Assembly: GCF_003814005.1 (NCBI RefSeq)
Contig: NZ_CP033898.1
Coordinates: forward strand, 1,674,001-1,738,000
Source of the DNA: Corynebacterium pseudopelargi
GTDB taxonomy: Bacteria > Actinomycetota > Actinomycetes > Mycobacteriales > Mycobacteriaceae
DNA length: 64,000 bases
Reading direction: 5' to 3'
Shown here piece by piece: positions 47,964-56,889 of the stretch. Both the position numbers and the translations under genes were made by a program. The number at the start of each line of letters is the position of its first letter. Positions within the stretch are counted from its first letter, which is position 1. The notes under the pieces are model-generated. The model was not told where the DNA came from. It searched no databases and worked only from the letters and a program-made list of their open reading frames with translations.

Positions 47964-48716
47964 TTAGAAATAAGCAGCGATTGGGCCATGCGGGCCGGGA
48001 ATCACCGAAATGGGAGTGCCGAAGATATTGCTCAGCGTCTCGTCGCAGATGATTTCATCGGGCGTGCCAAAGGCAAAGATCTGGCCGTCGCGCACCGCAC
48101 AGATTCGATCGGCATAACAAGCAGCAAAGTTAATGTCGTGCAGCACCACAATGATGGTCTTGCCCAACTCATCTGCCGCGCGCTTGAGGTGGCGCATCAT
48201 TTCCACCGAATGCGCGATATCGAGGTTGTTGAGCGGCTCATCTAAAAGCACATAGTCGGTGTCTTGCGCCAAAACCATCGCCACATAAGCGCGCTGACGC
48301 TGGCCACCAGAGAGCTGATCTAGGTAGCGGTGCTGCAATTCGCTGAGGTTGAAAAACTCCAGCGTGCGAGTAATTAGATCTTCGTCATCGCGGGTCAGGC
48401 GCCCTTTGGAGTGGGGGAAGCGGCCAAAGGCAACCAGTTGGCGCACCGTCAGGCGGGTGATGAAGTGGTTTTCTTGACGCAGAATCGACAGCACCTTGGC
48501 CAGGTCGGCGCTTTTCGTGTTCGCCACATCTAGGCCTGCCACCTCGATGGCACCCTCGTCCATGTCCAGCAAGCGGCCGATCATGGTCAACAGCGTGGAT
48601 TTGCCGGCACCGTTGGGGCCAACGAGTGCGGTGATGCCGCCATTGGGGATCTCCAGATTGACCGGGCCGATGCTCGTTTCGCCGTAATTTTTATGTACTT
48701 GATCGAGTTTGATCAC
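47964..48716 (-). CDS. Iron-chelate ABC transporter, ATP-binding protein
   Basis: A 250-residue ABC ATPase. Walker A LVGPNGAGKSTLLTMIGR near residue 33, Q-loop LSILRQENHF, signature LSGGQRQRAYVAMVLA near 137, Walker B DYVLLDEPLNNLD near 155 and H-loop VVLHDINFA. The spacing is that of FecE/FepC/YclP type ATPases of siderophore importers. It overlaps the second permease by 4 bp (translation coupled), last gene of the four-gene operon. Confidence 0.94.
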   Translation of the reverse strand: MIKLDQVHKNYGETSIGPVNLEIPNGGITALVGPNGAGKSTLLTMIGRLLDMDEGAIEVAGLDVANTKSADLAKVLSILRQENHFITRLTVRQLVAFGRFPHSKGRLTRDDEDLITRTLEFFNLSELQHRYLDQLSGGQRQRAYVAMVLAQDTDYVLLDEPLNNLDIAHSVEMMRHLKRAADELGKTIIVVLHDINFAACYADRICAVRDGQIFAFGTPDEIICDETLSNIFGTPISVIPGPHGPIAAYF

Positions 48717-49687
48717 AGGGTTCCCTTCCTCAGCAGCACCAGCAGGAATACCAGTCCGCCGACGAGTTCGATAATCACGCTCACTACACCCTGGGCGTAG
48801 AAAACGTGGTTGAGCACGAAATATGCGCTTGTCAAAATGGCGAAAGCTAAACCGAATGCAAGCGGAAGCAAATAGCGGTGGTCTTCGGTTCCGGCGATTT
48901 GATAGGTCAGCGTTACCACCAAGAAGCCCAAGAAAGTCATAGGTCCCACCAGTGCGGTGGAAGTGGCCATCAAAATCGAGACCAACACCAGCAAGATCAA
49001 CGCTTCACGACGATAATTCAGACCCAAATTTTGAGCGGCTTGTTTGCCCAGAGCCATCACGTTGAGGGTGTTGGCCTTCGACAGCAGCACAGCCACACCG
49101 ATGAGTACCAGCGGAATGGCGATGGGGAAATACTGCGCTTGGGCATTAGCGATGGAACCGAAGAGCCTAGCGGTGAGCAGATCAAATTCGCTCGGGGTAA
49201 GCAGGCGCTGCATAAAGGTGGCCAAGCTGCCCAAACCACCGCCGAGCACGATGCCCACCAGCAGCATCGCGTGCATGTCTTTGCCTAAAAGCCAGGCGTA
49301 AAGCAGCAGTGAGAAGCCCACCATGAGCACCAATTGGAAGATGAACATGGAAAAGGTGTGGCTTAGTGCTGCAACACCGAAGAACACCGTGGCGGTGTGG
49401 ATGGTGCGATACAACGACTCGAAACCCATGATCGATGGGGTGACGATGCGGTTATTCACCACCGTTTGAAAGCTCAAGGTGGCAAATGCCTGGCAGGCAG
49501 CAACTAAGGCGATAGCCAGCACCGCATTGAGGCGGCGCTGGGCGATCAACCAGAAGGTTTCTGAGCCAAAGGGCATGGGATTGTCGTAGCTTAAAAGCCC
49601 GATGGCACAGCCGATGCCGATGGCATAGATGCTAATGAGCAGGATCCAATAGCGGCGTGAGGAATGGACAAACGCTTTAGTTTGCAT
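48713..49687 (-). CDS. Iron-chelate ABC transporter, permease 2
   Basis: A 324-residue FecCD-family permease with about nine or ten membrane helices. Features: RRLNAVLAIALVAACQAFATLSFQTVV near residue 50 (the conserved R-R-L-x-A helix), PSIMGFESLYRTIHT near 85, and the coupling-helix region LGLNYRREALILL near 225. Overlaps the first permease by 11 bp. Together with the ATPase and lipoprotein it forms a complete importer; the substrate is probably a catecholate or mixed siderophore, comparable to YclNOPQ, but not determined. Confidence 0.9.
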   Translation of the reverse strand: MQTKAFVHSSRRYWILLISIYAIGIGCAIGLLSYDNPMPFGSETFWLIAQRRLNAVLAIALVAACQAFATLSFQTVVNNRIVTPSIMGFESLYRTIHTATVFFGVAALSHTFSMFIFQLVLMVGFSLLLYAWLLGKDMHAMLLVGIVLGGGLGSLATFMQRLLTPSEFDLLTARLFGSIANAQAQYFPIAIPLVLIGVAVLLSKANTLNVMALGKQAAQNLGLNYRREALILLVLVSILMATSTALVGPMTFLGFLVVTLTYQIAGTEDHRYLLPLAFGLAFAILTSAYFVLNHVFYAQGVVSVIIELVGGLVFLLVLLRKGTL

Positions 49688-50624
49688 TGGCCCTCCTTAC
49701 AATCAGCACCACGAAGAATGCTGCGCCGAGCACGCCTAGGATCACGGCGACGGGGATCTCGAATGGCGAGATGATCGTGCGCGCCACGAGGTCGCAAGCA
49801 GTAACCAGCCCGATGCCCAAAAGGCACACCCAGGGAAGGTTGCTGCGCAAATCATCACCGCGGACCATTGAGACCACGTTGGGCACGATTAAGCCCAGGA
49901 AGGGCAAATTGCCCACCACGACCGTGACCACACCGGTGGCAAGTGCGATGAGGGCGGTGCCCAAAAACACCAAGCGCTGATAGGGCACGCCGATGCTGGT
50001 GGCCACATCTTGGCCAAGGCCTACGGCGGTGAAGTAATCAGCACCGACGGCTACGGCAATGACCACGATCAGCACGAGCCAAAGCACCTCATATTGGCCT
50101 TGGTACACGGAGGTGTAGCTGCCTTGGAACCACACGCCCAGGCTTTGGAGTGCGTCGAATTGCAAGGCGATGAAGGTACTGATGGCACCAACGACTGCGC
50201 CGAGCATGATGCCGATGATGGGCACCACCAGCGATTGTTTGAGACTTACCTTTCTTAAGAACCCAAAAAAGACCATGGTGCCGATAAAAGAGCACAGCAC
50301 CGCGAGGATCATGCGCTCGAGAATGCCGGCCTCAGGCATAAAAATAAGGCTGAGCAGCAGGCCTAGGCCTGCCCATTCGGTAGTGCCGGTGGTGGTTGGT
50401 TCCACGAAGCGGTTTTGGGTTAGAAGCTGCATGAGCAGACCACTCATAGCAAGTGCTGCACCCGAGAGCACCAGGGCAATTGTTCTTGGGATGCGGGTGA
50501 TTTGCAGCATTTCAAATCCACCCGGCGAGAAAATGTTGTACTCACCAACCATGAGCGAACACAGCAGAAGCCCCGCTACGACCACCAGGGCGATGGCGAA
50601 GCGGGGATTGAATCCAGGATTCAC
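49677..50624 (-). CDS. Iron-chelate ABC transporter, permease 1
   Basis: A 315-residue FecCD-family permease with about nine helices: RIPRTIALVLSGAALAMSGLLMQ near residue 44, the family hallmark; TTTGTTEWAGLGLLLSLIF near 77, and GNLPFLGLIVPNVVSMVRGDD near 235, the conserved cytoplasmic coupling loop with the G-x-P-x-L-x-x-P-H-like motif. It starts 18 bp after the binding-protein gene and overlaps permease 2. Confidence 0.9.
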   Translation of the reverse strand: MNPGFNPRFAIALVVVAGLLLCSLMVGEYNIFSPGGFEMLQITRIPRTIALVLSGAALAMSGLLMQLLTQNRFVEPTTTGTTEWAGLGLLLSLIFMPEAGILERMILAVLCSFIGTMVFFGFLRKVSLKQSLVVPIIGIMLGAVVGAISTFIALQFDALQSLGVWFQGSYTSVYQGQYEVLWLVLIVVIAVAVGADYFTAVGLGQDVATSIGVPYQRLVFLGTALIALATGVVTVVVGNLPFLGLIVPNVVSMVRGDDLRSNLPWVCLLGIGLVTACDLVARTIISPFEIPVAVILGVLGAAFFVVLIVRRANAN

Positions 50625-50642
50625 AAGACCCTTTCTAGATGG

Positions 50643-51614
50643 TTACTTTTTCTGCTCGAAGGCATCTGCAATATCGTTCAGCATCTCCGTGTAGGTGATG
50701 ATGGACTCATTGACGTAGGTGTCTTGCGGTGCATAGACGATCTGGTCGTCCTTGATTGCCTTGACGTTTTTCAGTGCAGGCGAATCGGCGATGACCTTGG
50801 AGGCGCGCTGGTAGTCAGGCTTTTCGGCGTTAACGGCACCGTCGCGGTCAAGCACGAAGATCCAGTCGGGATCGGAGTCGGCGATAGCTTCCACGGAGAT
50901 GTCGTCACCCTCGTGGTTGCTGCTGGAGCCATCTACCTCCAGGGCGGGCTTGAGGTCGAGCAGGTTGAACACCTGGCCATAGGTGCGGCCAACATTGGGG
51001 GCGATGTAACCAATCTCGCCACCGGATACGTTGACGGCCATCACGGTGTCTTTGCCGTTGTAGGCCTTCTTGGCGCGCTCGGCTGCCTTGTCAAAGTTCT
51101 CAACGAGCTGGTTTGCATCGTCTTCTTTGTCGAAGATCTCGCCCATGGCGATCACTTCGCGCTTGAGTTCTTCGAAGAAGTCTTGATCATCGCGGGGCTC
51201 GAAATCCACGATCGGCACACCGGGGTTGAGCTTCTTCATGTCCTCGTAGTGCTGGGTGAAGCGCTGGCCGGAGATGATCAGGTCGGGCTTTGCCTTTACC
51301 AGGGCCTCCAGGTCGGGCTCGCGGTGCATGCCCATATCGGCAACGTCATCGCCGCGGTAGGCCTCAACCGTGTCGGGCAGCAGGCCCTTTGGCACTGCAA
51401 CCAGGGGAACGTCCCAATCTTCGAGCACCTCGAAGGTGCGGTTATCAGTGGAAGCCACGCGCTCTACTGGCAGAGGAATGGTGACATCGCCGTAGTTGTC
51501 TTCGATGGTGATTTCTTGGCCCTTAGTTGCAACGTCAGCTTCTTCAGCGTTGCTGCATGCAGCCAATCCGAGGCCTGCAGCCAACATCGCAGCGGTGATC
51601 GCTTTAAGTTTCAT
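50643..51614 (-). CDS. Iron-siderophore substrate-binding lipoprotein
   Basis: A 323-residue type III periplasmic-type binding protein. Lipobox LGLAAC with Cys20 after a basic, hydrophobic signal. Motifs: TIEDNYGDVTIPLPVERVAS near residue 36, AKPDLIISGQRFTQHYEDM near 113 and DPDWIFVLDRDG near 245, as in FepB/YclQ/CeuE-type proteins. Start at ATG 51614 (MKLKAITAAML) was chosen because the upstream 51 codons do not resemble a signal. AAAGG precedes it. It has a DtxR-like box 60-80 bp upstream and the operon probably responds to iron. Confidence 0.92.
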   Translation of the reverse strand: MKLKAITAAMLAAGLGLAACSNAEEADVATKGQEITIEDNYGDVTIPLPVERVASTDNRTFEVLEDWDVPLVAVPKGLLPDTVEAYRGDDVADMGMHREPDLEALVKAKPDLIISGQRFTQHYEDMKKLNPGVPIVDFEPRDDQDFFEELKREVIAMGEIFDKEDDANQLVENFDKAAERAKKAYNGKDTVMAVNVSGGEIGYIAPNVGRTYGQVFNLLDLKPALEVDGSSSNHEGDDISVEAIADSDPDWIFVLDRDGAVNAEKPDYQRASKVIADSPALKNVKAIKDDQIVYAPQDTYVNESIITYTEMLNDIADAFEQKK

Positions 51615-51672
51615 GTCTGCCTTTCTGAGAGATTGGGTGCAGCCTAACGATCCCCAGCAAGCCAAGGCAAGC

Positions 51673-51691
51673 CTTATTAAGTTAATCCTAA
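51673..51691 (-). promoter_or_regulatory. Possible DtxR iron box
   Basis: CTTATTAAGTTAATCCTAA (plus strand) matches about 11 of 19 positions of the DtxR box TTAGGTTAGGCTAACCTAA, best in the CCTAA half. It lies about 60-80 bp before the lipoprotein start, where an iron repressor would act. Weak match; inferred from context. Confidence 0.4.
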
Positions 51692-51855
51692 GATAAGTAT
51701 CGAAACGTGTTGAAAAAGATTGCACTGCGCTGCTTGTTTGCCAGTTGGAATCCAGTACCAAACACACCCACCTACCACCCCCTAGCGTGAGGTGACACGC
51801 ACCCCCAAATGTGCCATCGGATACAGTGCCTTGTGATCCTAGCTACACTTTTGCC

Positions 51856-53004
51856 ATGCAGGATTGGAAAAGAGTGGCCCTGGTCATGTTCGCAATCGGG
51901 TTTGGCGCGAACCACTTCGCCCCACTCCTGCCTGTGTATCGCCAAGAATTGGGATTAAGCCAAGCAAAAGTAACCTTCTTGCTGGCGATCTACATCCTCG
52001 GACTCATCCCCGCGCTCATCTACGGCGGCACACGCTCCGACGTGCTTGGCCGGCGCGCCATCATGCGGCCAGCTGCAGTCATTTCCCTGCTCGGCACCAT
52101 CTTGCTTATGAGCTTCCCTGAGCGTTTCGACGTCGTGGTTGCCATCGGAAGGCTAGTCACCGGCGTAGCAGTGGGCTTAATGCTTGCCGCAGGCGCCTCC
52201 TGGCTCAAAGAACTCACCGCTTCAGCCGGTGGCACCACTGCGCTAGGAGCACGTCGAGCAACGGTGGCTACCTCTGCAGGTTTTGGTCTTGGCCCTGCCG
52301 TAAGTGGTGCGGTAGCCGAGTGGCTGCCGGCCCCGCTCTATACCCCACTGTTTGCGCACCTGGTCCTAATCATCTTTTCCGGCATCGCCGTGTGGAACGT
52401 ACCCGAGGCCTCAAGGCCTGCGCAGCGCCAAAAAACCCAGTGGCGCCGGATCACACCAATTGTGCCCACGCTGCTGTGGGCACCGTGGGTCTTTGGCTCG
52501 GCAACCACGGCATTTGCCACGCTCACCACCTATGTTTCGGTGACCGCAATGGTGGCGTTTACAGGGCTTATTTCCTCAATAACCATGCTCAGCGGCGTGG
52601 CCGTGCAAAAGACCATCAACGCGCGCATTAATGCCACCGGCAAAGCACCTGTGGCATTCGGGCTGGTGCTTTCTGCACTAGGCATGGGCATAGGCGCATG
52701 GGTGGTTATCAGCCATTCAGTGCTCGCATTATTGCTTGCAGCACCAGTACTTGGCGTGGCCTATGGCATTTTGATGGTTTCAGGCCTTTTCCAAGTGCAG
52801 CAACAGGCCCATCGCGACGATCTGGGACAATTCACCGCCATCTACTATTCGGCCACCTACCTGGGCTTTTTTGCCCCGTGGATCCTCGCTTTGCTCAGCG
52901 TGGCAGTTCCTGGCCAATGGGCATGCATCTTCGGCGCCATCGTGGCACTTGCTACCGCCGCCGCATGGAGGCTCAAGGCAGGTAAGGCTCCTGGAACGCA
53001 ATAA
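51856..53004 (+). CDS. Major facilitator superfamily transporter (382 aa)
   Basis: A 12-helix MFS protein. MFS motif A in GGTRSDVLGRRAIMRPA near residue 58, and RLVTGVAVGLMLAAGASWLKE near 98. The start at ATG 51856 (MQDWKRVALVMF) is leaderless-looking with TAGCTACACT before it; an in-frame ATG at 51811 would add 15 codons. The gene diverges from the siderophore lipoprotein gene (about 240 bp between starts). It may export a siderophore or another metabolite, but this is only suggested by position. Confidence 0.88.
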   Translation: MQDWKRVALVMFAIGFGANHFAPLLPVYRQELGLSQAKVTFLLAIYILGLIPALIYGGTRSDVLGRRAIMRPAAVISLLGTILLMSFPERFDVVVAIGRLVTGVAVGLMLAAGASWLKELTASAGGTTALGARRATVATSAGFGLGPAVSGAVAEWLPAPLYTPLFAHLVLIIFSGIAVWNVPEASRPAQRQKTQWRRITPIVPTLLWAPWVFGSATTAFATLTTYVSVTAMVAFTGLISSITMLSGVAVQKTINARINATGKAPVAFGLVLSALGMGIGAWVVISHSVLALLLAAPVLGVAYGILMVSGLFQVQQQAHRDDLGQFTAIYYSATYLGFFAPWILALLSVAVPGQWACIFGAIVALATAAAWRLKAGKAPGTQ

Positions 53005-53020
53005 GACCGGTACATATCAA

Positions 53021-53054
53021 AACCCCCAGCAGGGCTTGGCCATAGCTGGGGGTT
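53021..53054. terminator. Bidirectional terminator between the two MFS genes
   Basis: Stem AACCCCCAGC / GCTGGGGGTT with a 14-base loop. It lies 17 bp after the MFS gene and 18 bp after the end of the convergent MHS transporter gene, with A and T runs on each side. Confidence 0.85.
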
Positions 53055-53071
53055 CATGTTTGAGAGGTGCG

Positions 53072-54484
53072 TTAAGAGGCACTCCAGATAAAGGGACGCT
53101 CGCGTTGTTCTTCTTCGTGCAAGGGGCCGAGAGGAACATTGGTTTTATCGCGAAGCGCAATGACCGCGAGCAGACCAATAATCGACATCGCCGCCAGGTA
53201 GTAGGTAACGGCCTGGGTGCTACCCGTGGCGTCGACAAGCGTTTCTGCGATCGTAGGAGCAAAGGCACCACCGAGGATGGCACCGATGGCGTAGGAGATG
53301 GAAACGCCGGAGAAGCGAACCGAAGCCGGGAAGATCTCTGCATACATCGCGGCCTGGGGACCATAGGTAAAGCCGGTGCCGATGGTAAGAAGGGCGAGGC
53401 CGAAAAAGAGCGAAGCGCCGTCGCCATGGTTGACCAGCGGAAAGAGGGTAAATACGCCGCCGAGCTGGAGGATGAAGCCGAGGATGTAGGTCTTTTTACG
53501 GCCGATAAAGTCCGATACCTTGCCGGAAAGCAACGTGAATACCAGCCAGGAAGCAGCGGAACCAGTCACCGCGAGCAGCACCGTGTCGCGAGAAAGACCC
53601 ACCGGACCATCGGGATTCGAGGCGTACTTTTGGATCCAGCCGCCGGTCGTCATATAGCCCACAGCGTTATTGCCCGCGAAGACCAAGGCCGCAAGCAGCA
53701 CCAGGAGGCCGTGGCGGCGGAACAGCGCACCGATGGGGTTGCTGGTTTGCTCCTTGCGCTCAGCAATTTCTTTAAAGACGGGCGATTCATCCACGCCGCG
53801 GCGAATGAAGTATCCGAGGGCAATGAGCACCACGCTAATAAGGAAAGGAATACGCCAACCCCAAGTTAAGAAGGCATCACCTGGGGCAATCACGCTCATT
53901 AGCGCCAAGATGCCAGAGGCCATGAGCAAACCGAGCGGCACGCCCACCTGCGGGGAGCAGCCATACCAACCGCGCTTGTGATCAGGGGCGTGCTCCACCG
54001 CCATGAGCACAGCACCGCCCCACTCGCCACCAGCAGAGATGCCCTGAAGCACGCGAAGCAGCACCAAAAGAATTGGGGCCGCCACGCCGATAGAGGCATA
54101 GGTGGGCAAAAGGCCAATGACGGCGGTGGCGGTACCCATGCCCATCAGCGTGACCATGAGCACGACGCGGCGGCCGAGCTTATCGCCGAAATAACCAGCG
54201 AGGAAGGCGCCGAGCGGGCGGAAAAGGAAGCTCAAACCAACGGTAAGGAAGGAGGCAACGGTCGCTGCCTGGGCACCGAGGCCGGCGAAGAACAATTTAT
54301 TAAAGACCAAACCAGCGGCACTGGCGTAGAGGAAGAAGTCGTACCACTCAATTGCGGTACCGACGGTGGTTGCAAGCGCCACGCGACGCTGCTCATTGCT
54401 GCTACGCACCTCATCGCCTGGCAATAGCTGCTGGGCCTGATGGGATGCCGCCTTCGCGGATCCACCTTCAGCATTTGAGCTCAT
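53072..54484 (-). CDS. MHS-family (metabolite:H+ symporter) transporter, copy A
   Basis: A 470-residue MFS transporter of the shikimate/ProP type, which takes up organic acids, betaines or aromatic acids. Motifs: TAIEWYDFFLYASAAGLVFN near residue 42, GYFGDKLGRRVVLM near 90 (motif A), RVLQGISAGGEWGGAVLM near 130 and the MHS-specific VDESPVFKEIAERKEQ near 240. AAGGAGG lies 4-5 bases before ATG 54484; the ATG at 54529 is less likely. It is about 85% identical to the gene that ends at 62741 and both frame the amine-degradation cassette. G+C-rich codons match the core genes, unlike copy B. Confidence 0.92.
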   Translation of the reverse strand: MSSNAEGGSAKAASHQAQQLLPGDEVRSSNEQRRVALATTVGTAIEWYDFFLYASAAGLVFNKLFFAGLGAQAATVASFLTVGLSFLFRPLGAFLAGYFGDKLGRRVVLMVTLMGMGTATAVIGLLPTYASIGVAAPILLVLLRVLQGISAGGEWGGAVLMAVEHAPDHKRGWYGCSPQVGVPLGLLMASGILALMSVIAPGDAFLTWGWRIPFLISVVLIALGYFIRRGVDESPVFKEIAERKEQTSNPIGALFRRHGLLVLLAALVFAGNNAVGYMTTGGWIQKYASNPDGPVGLSRDTVLLAVTGSAASWLVFTLLSGKVSDFIGRKKTYILGFILQLGGVFTLFPLVNHGDGASLFFGLALLTIGTGFTYGPQAAMYAEIFPASVRFSGVSISYAIGAILGGAFAPTIAETLVDATGSTQAVTYYLAAMSIIGLLAVIALRDKTNVPLGPLHEEEQRERPFIWSAS

Positions 54485-55207
54485 CGAGCCTCCTTGAACA
54501 TTGTTCGTTTTCACCCATAACCCCGACACCCGGCGCTATGACCTACAACACTTTAGTGCCAAAACCTCAGGCTTTTTGCACTAAAAAGAAAACACATACT
54601 CTTTCCACATCGTTGATTCACACGAATCTCTTACGTCCCACGTGATGCAGAGTTGCTACATTTTCGCAGGTTTTCCCTGTTTGAAGAGCCCAAACGCTCA
54701 GGCCAAGGCATTGGAATTGAATTACTTGCGGTGGAAAAAATTTATTGTGGGAAACGCACGAATACCTTCCCCCTGTTTGTGTATCCAGGCATAAGGCGAC
54801 AAGGCGCATCGCAGACGCTTTTCAGCACCCCACTCCCTATGAGCCGGCCATTTTGGAATCAGGGAGTCGTATGCGAAAAAAGACGGAGACGTGAAGTTAA
54901 AACACGAGGATGGAAGGCCGTGTTGGAGAGACAAATACCAACAGCAAAGAAGCAGAATACATCTACTTGATTTTCAATACATGACCTGGATGCTCGACGA
55001 TGAAGTAGTAGCAGCACCCGAAGACGACCCCACCCCCAATACGAAGTTGTGGAGTAAATCCGTCGTAGCGCCTGGCACCTATTGAAGGATTGAACCGACC
55101 GCCCTCGCTTTAAGACGATGCCTTAGCGCTGCCCCCCCCCCCGCCACCGGGATGGACTTAAAAAAATTTGCCGGAGCTTAAAGCGCCCGCTGCCACATTT
55201 CGAGGTT
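54485..55207. other. Gene-free region at the edge of the catabolic cassette
   Basis: About 720 bp between the MHS transporter and the APC permease. No family-like protein can be read in any frame; the 105-residue frame at 54653-54970 has no recognisable feature. Composition is A+T-richer than the core, and an 11-base C run sits at 55132-55142. No inverted-repeat transposon ends or tRNA were seen. It may be a decayed remnant left by insertion. Confidence 0.5.
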
Positions 55208-56704
55208 TCACCTATCGATATTGTGGCCATTTCCTACGAGTTCTGCCGATCCCATCCCCGTGCCTATGCAGCTATAGCGAGTTGGATTGGCCCTTCGCAA
55301 CCATTCTGCACGAAGATACCCTGCAACACCGGTCAACAAAATCACAGAGGGCATACCGACCACTAAGGGGTGAAAGCCCTCTTCACCCACCATGACATCA
55401 AAGTGAACAAGAATCTGGACAAAAATCACGGCCAGTCCAACCATTGCAGCAACCGGTGCGATCAACCGGACAAACAGATTGTGCTCATTGGTACCCCAAA
55501 AGAATCTGACTACCGACACCGAGGTGATAAACAACAGGAAAACAATGCCGAAAGCTCCCGCGTTGGTCAACCAGGAGAACATGGTCAGGACAGGAAACTC
55601 CGGTCCCGCATTTGTCACTGAACCGTAGATCGCAAATCCCCCAATGAACAGCAACGCTAAGGCAGACTGCGCCAAGGATGAGTAAATCGGTGCATGCGTC
55701 TTCGGGTGTGTTCGACCTAGACGCTCAGGCAGCACCCCTTCCCTACCTAGCACCAGGGCATAACGCGCCACAGCATTATGGAAGGCGAAAAGTGCGGCTA
55801 AAAGAGAGGTAATGAAGATTATACGGCCAAAGGTGGCTAGACCGTGATGCCCACTTTCCTCAAGAAAAACGAACAGAAGCTCCGGTCCACTTTCCCTCGC
55901 TTTTTCCACGATCTGCGATTCCCCCACGCCCTGGGCAATGGCCCAGGCCGAAAAAGCGTAGAACCCAGCGATCAACCCGAGAGCTCCATATGTTGCCTTC
56001 GGTACAGATTTCTGGGGGTTTTCAGCTTCTTCAGCATAAATAGTTGCAGACTCGAACCCCATAAAAGCCGCCATACCGAAGGCTAGCGCGGCACCAATGC
56101 CTGGCCCTACAAACCCAGAGGGGTCAAAAGCTGCCACACTGATCGGCTCAGCGGGGCTACTCAATCCAATAAAGTCGACAAGCACCACGACTAAGAATTC
56201 GAGAATCACAAGCACACCAATAACTTTGGCCGAGGCATCGATATTCATAGCTCCGAGCAATCCCGTAAGAAACCAACAGAATAACGCGGCAACCCACCAT
56301 TGGATCGTGATGCCTGCCAGAGCAGACAAAGTACCCGCAATCGTTGCTCCAACGATGCCATATAAACCGATCTGCATCGCGTTATAACTCACGAGCGCAA
56401 GCCACGCGGCAGCAAGCCCCTGACGCTTTCCCAGGCCAGTAGCGGTGTAAGCATAGAGCGCGCCGGCGTTAGTAATTTTTGTACTCATTGCAGCGTAACC
56501 AACCGCGAAAACAAGCAATACAATTCCGAGGACGAGATAGCCCATTGGAACTTCGATCATTCCAGTGACAGCGTAGGACGTTGGGGCACCGCCGGCTACA
56601 GCCGTGAGCGGAGCTGAAGCAGCAATGATGAGCATCATGAGGGATCCAGCACCAAGTTTTCCTTGGAGCGCACGACCACTATCGACCTTATTTTTCTGAG
56701 TCAT
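55208..56704 (-). CDS. APC-family amine/amino acid permease
   Basis: A 498-residue membrane protein with about 12 helices. Features: GSLMMLIIAASAPLTAVAGG near residue 20, MSTKITNAGALYAYTATGLG near 75, AFMGFESATIYAEEAENPQK near 213 (the conserved APC segment) and RYALVLGREGVLPERLGRTH near 315. Its divergent partner is the amine oxidase, so it probably imports the amine substrate. No terminator follows at the 3' end. Base composition is lower in G+C than the genes to the left. The real substrate is inferred from context only. Confidence 0.88.
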   Translation of the reverse strand: MTQKNKVDSGRALQGKLGAGSLMMLIIAASAPLTAVAGGAPTSYAVTGMIEVPMGYLVLGIVLLVFAVGYAAMSTKITNAGALYAYTATGLGKRQGLAAAWLALVSYNAMQIGLYGIVGATIAGTLSALAGITIQWWVAALFCWFLTGLLGAMNIDASAKVIGVLVILEFLVVVLVDFIGLSSPAEPISVAAFDPSGFVGPGIGAALAFGMAAFMGFESATIYAEEAENPQKSVPKATYGALGLIAGFYAFSAWAIAQGVGESQIVEKARESGPELLFVFLEESGHHGLATFGRIIFITSLLAALFAFHNAVARYALVLGREGVLPERLGRTHPKTHAPIYSSLAQSALALLFIGGFAIYGSVTNAGPEFPVLTMFSWLTNAGAFGIVFLLFITSVSVVRFFWGTNEHNLFVRLIAPVAAMVGLAVIFVQILVHFDVMVGEEGFHPLVVGMPSVILLTGVAGYLRAEWLRRANPTRYSCIGTGMGSAELVGNGHNIDR

Positions 56705-56889
56705 TTCCTACCCTTTCAAAATGTGATGTAGATGACTCTAAGGTTTGTAAGGTTATGCAAAAAGATCTCCCACACTACTGTGCGCCCAGTCACAAAACAA
56801 TTGCACTGTAGGCCAAGAATTGTGATTCAGCTCATGATGAACTGGTTTCAAGTGCAACTGGTCCCCTACAACAAGCAAAGGAGCTGATT
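56705..56889. promoter_or_regulatory. Divergent promoter, APC permease / amine oxidase, with repeated motif
   Basis: 185 bp. The hexamer AGTGCA occurs at 56851-56856 and as TGCACT at 56802-56807; the same hexamer recurs twice at 59896-59922 next to the aldehyde dehydrogenase. AACTGGT occurs as a direct repeat at 56840-56846 and 56856-56862, spaced 16 bp. TGTGATTCAGCTCATG at 56821-56836 is a partial match to a CRP/GlxR box (TGTGA-N6-TCA). AAAGGAG before the ATG 56890 is the ribosome site. Probably an activator region for the AraC protein. Confidence 0.45.

Noticed and set aside
54653..54970. 105-residue frame near the cassette edge
   Set aside because: No signal, motif or ribosome site; basic, low-information translation, probably non-coding.
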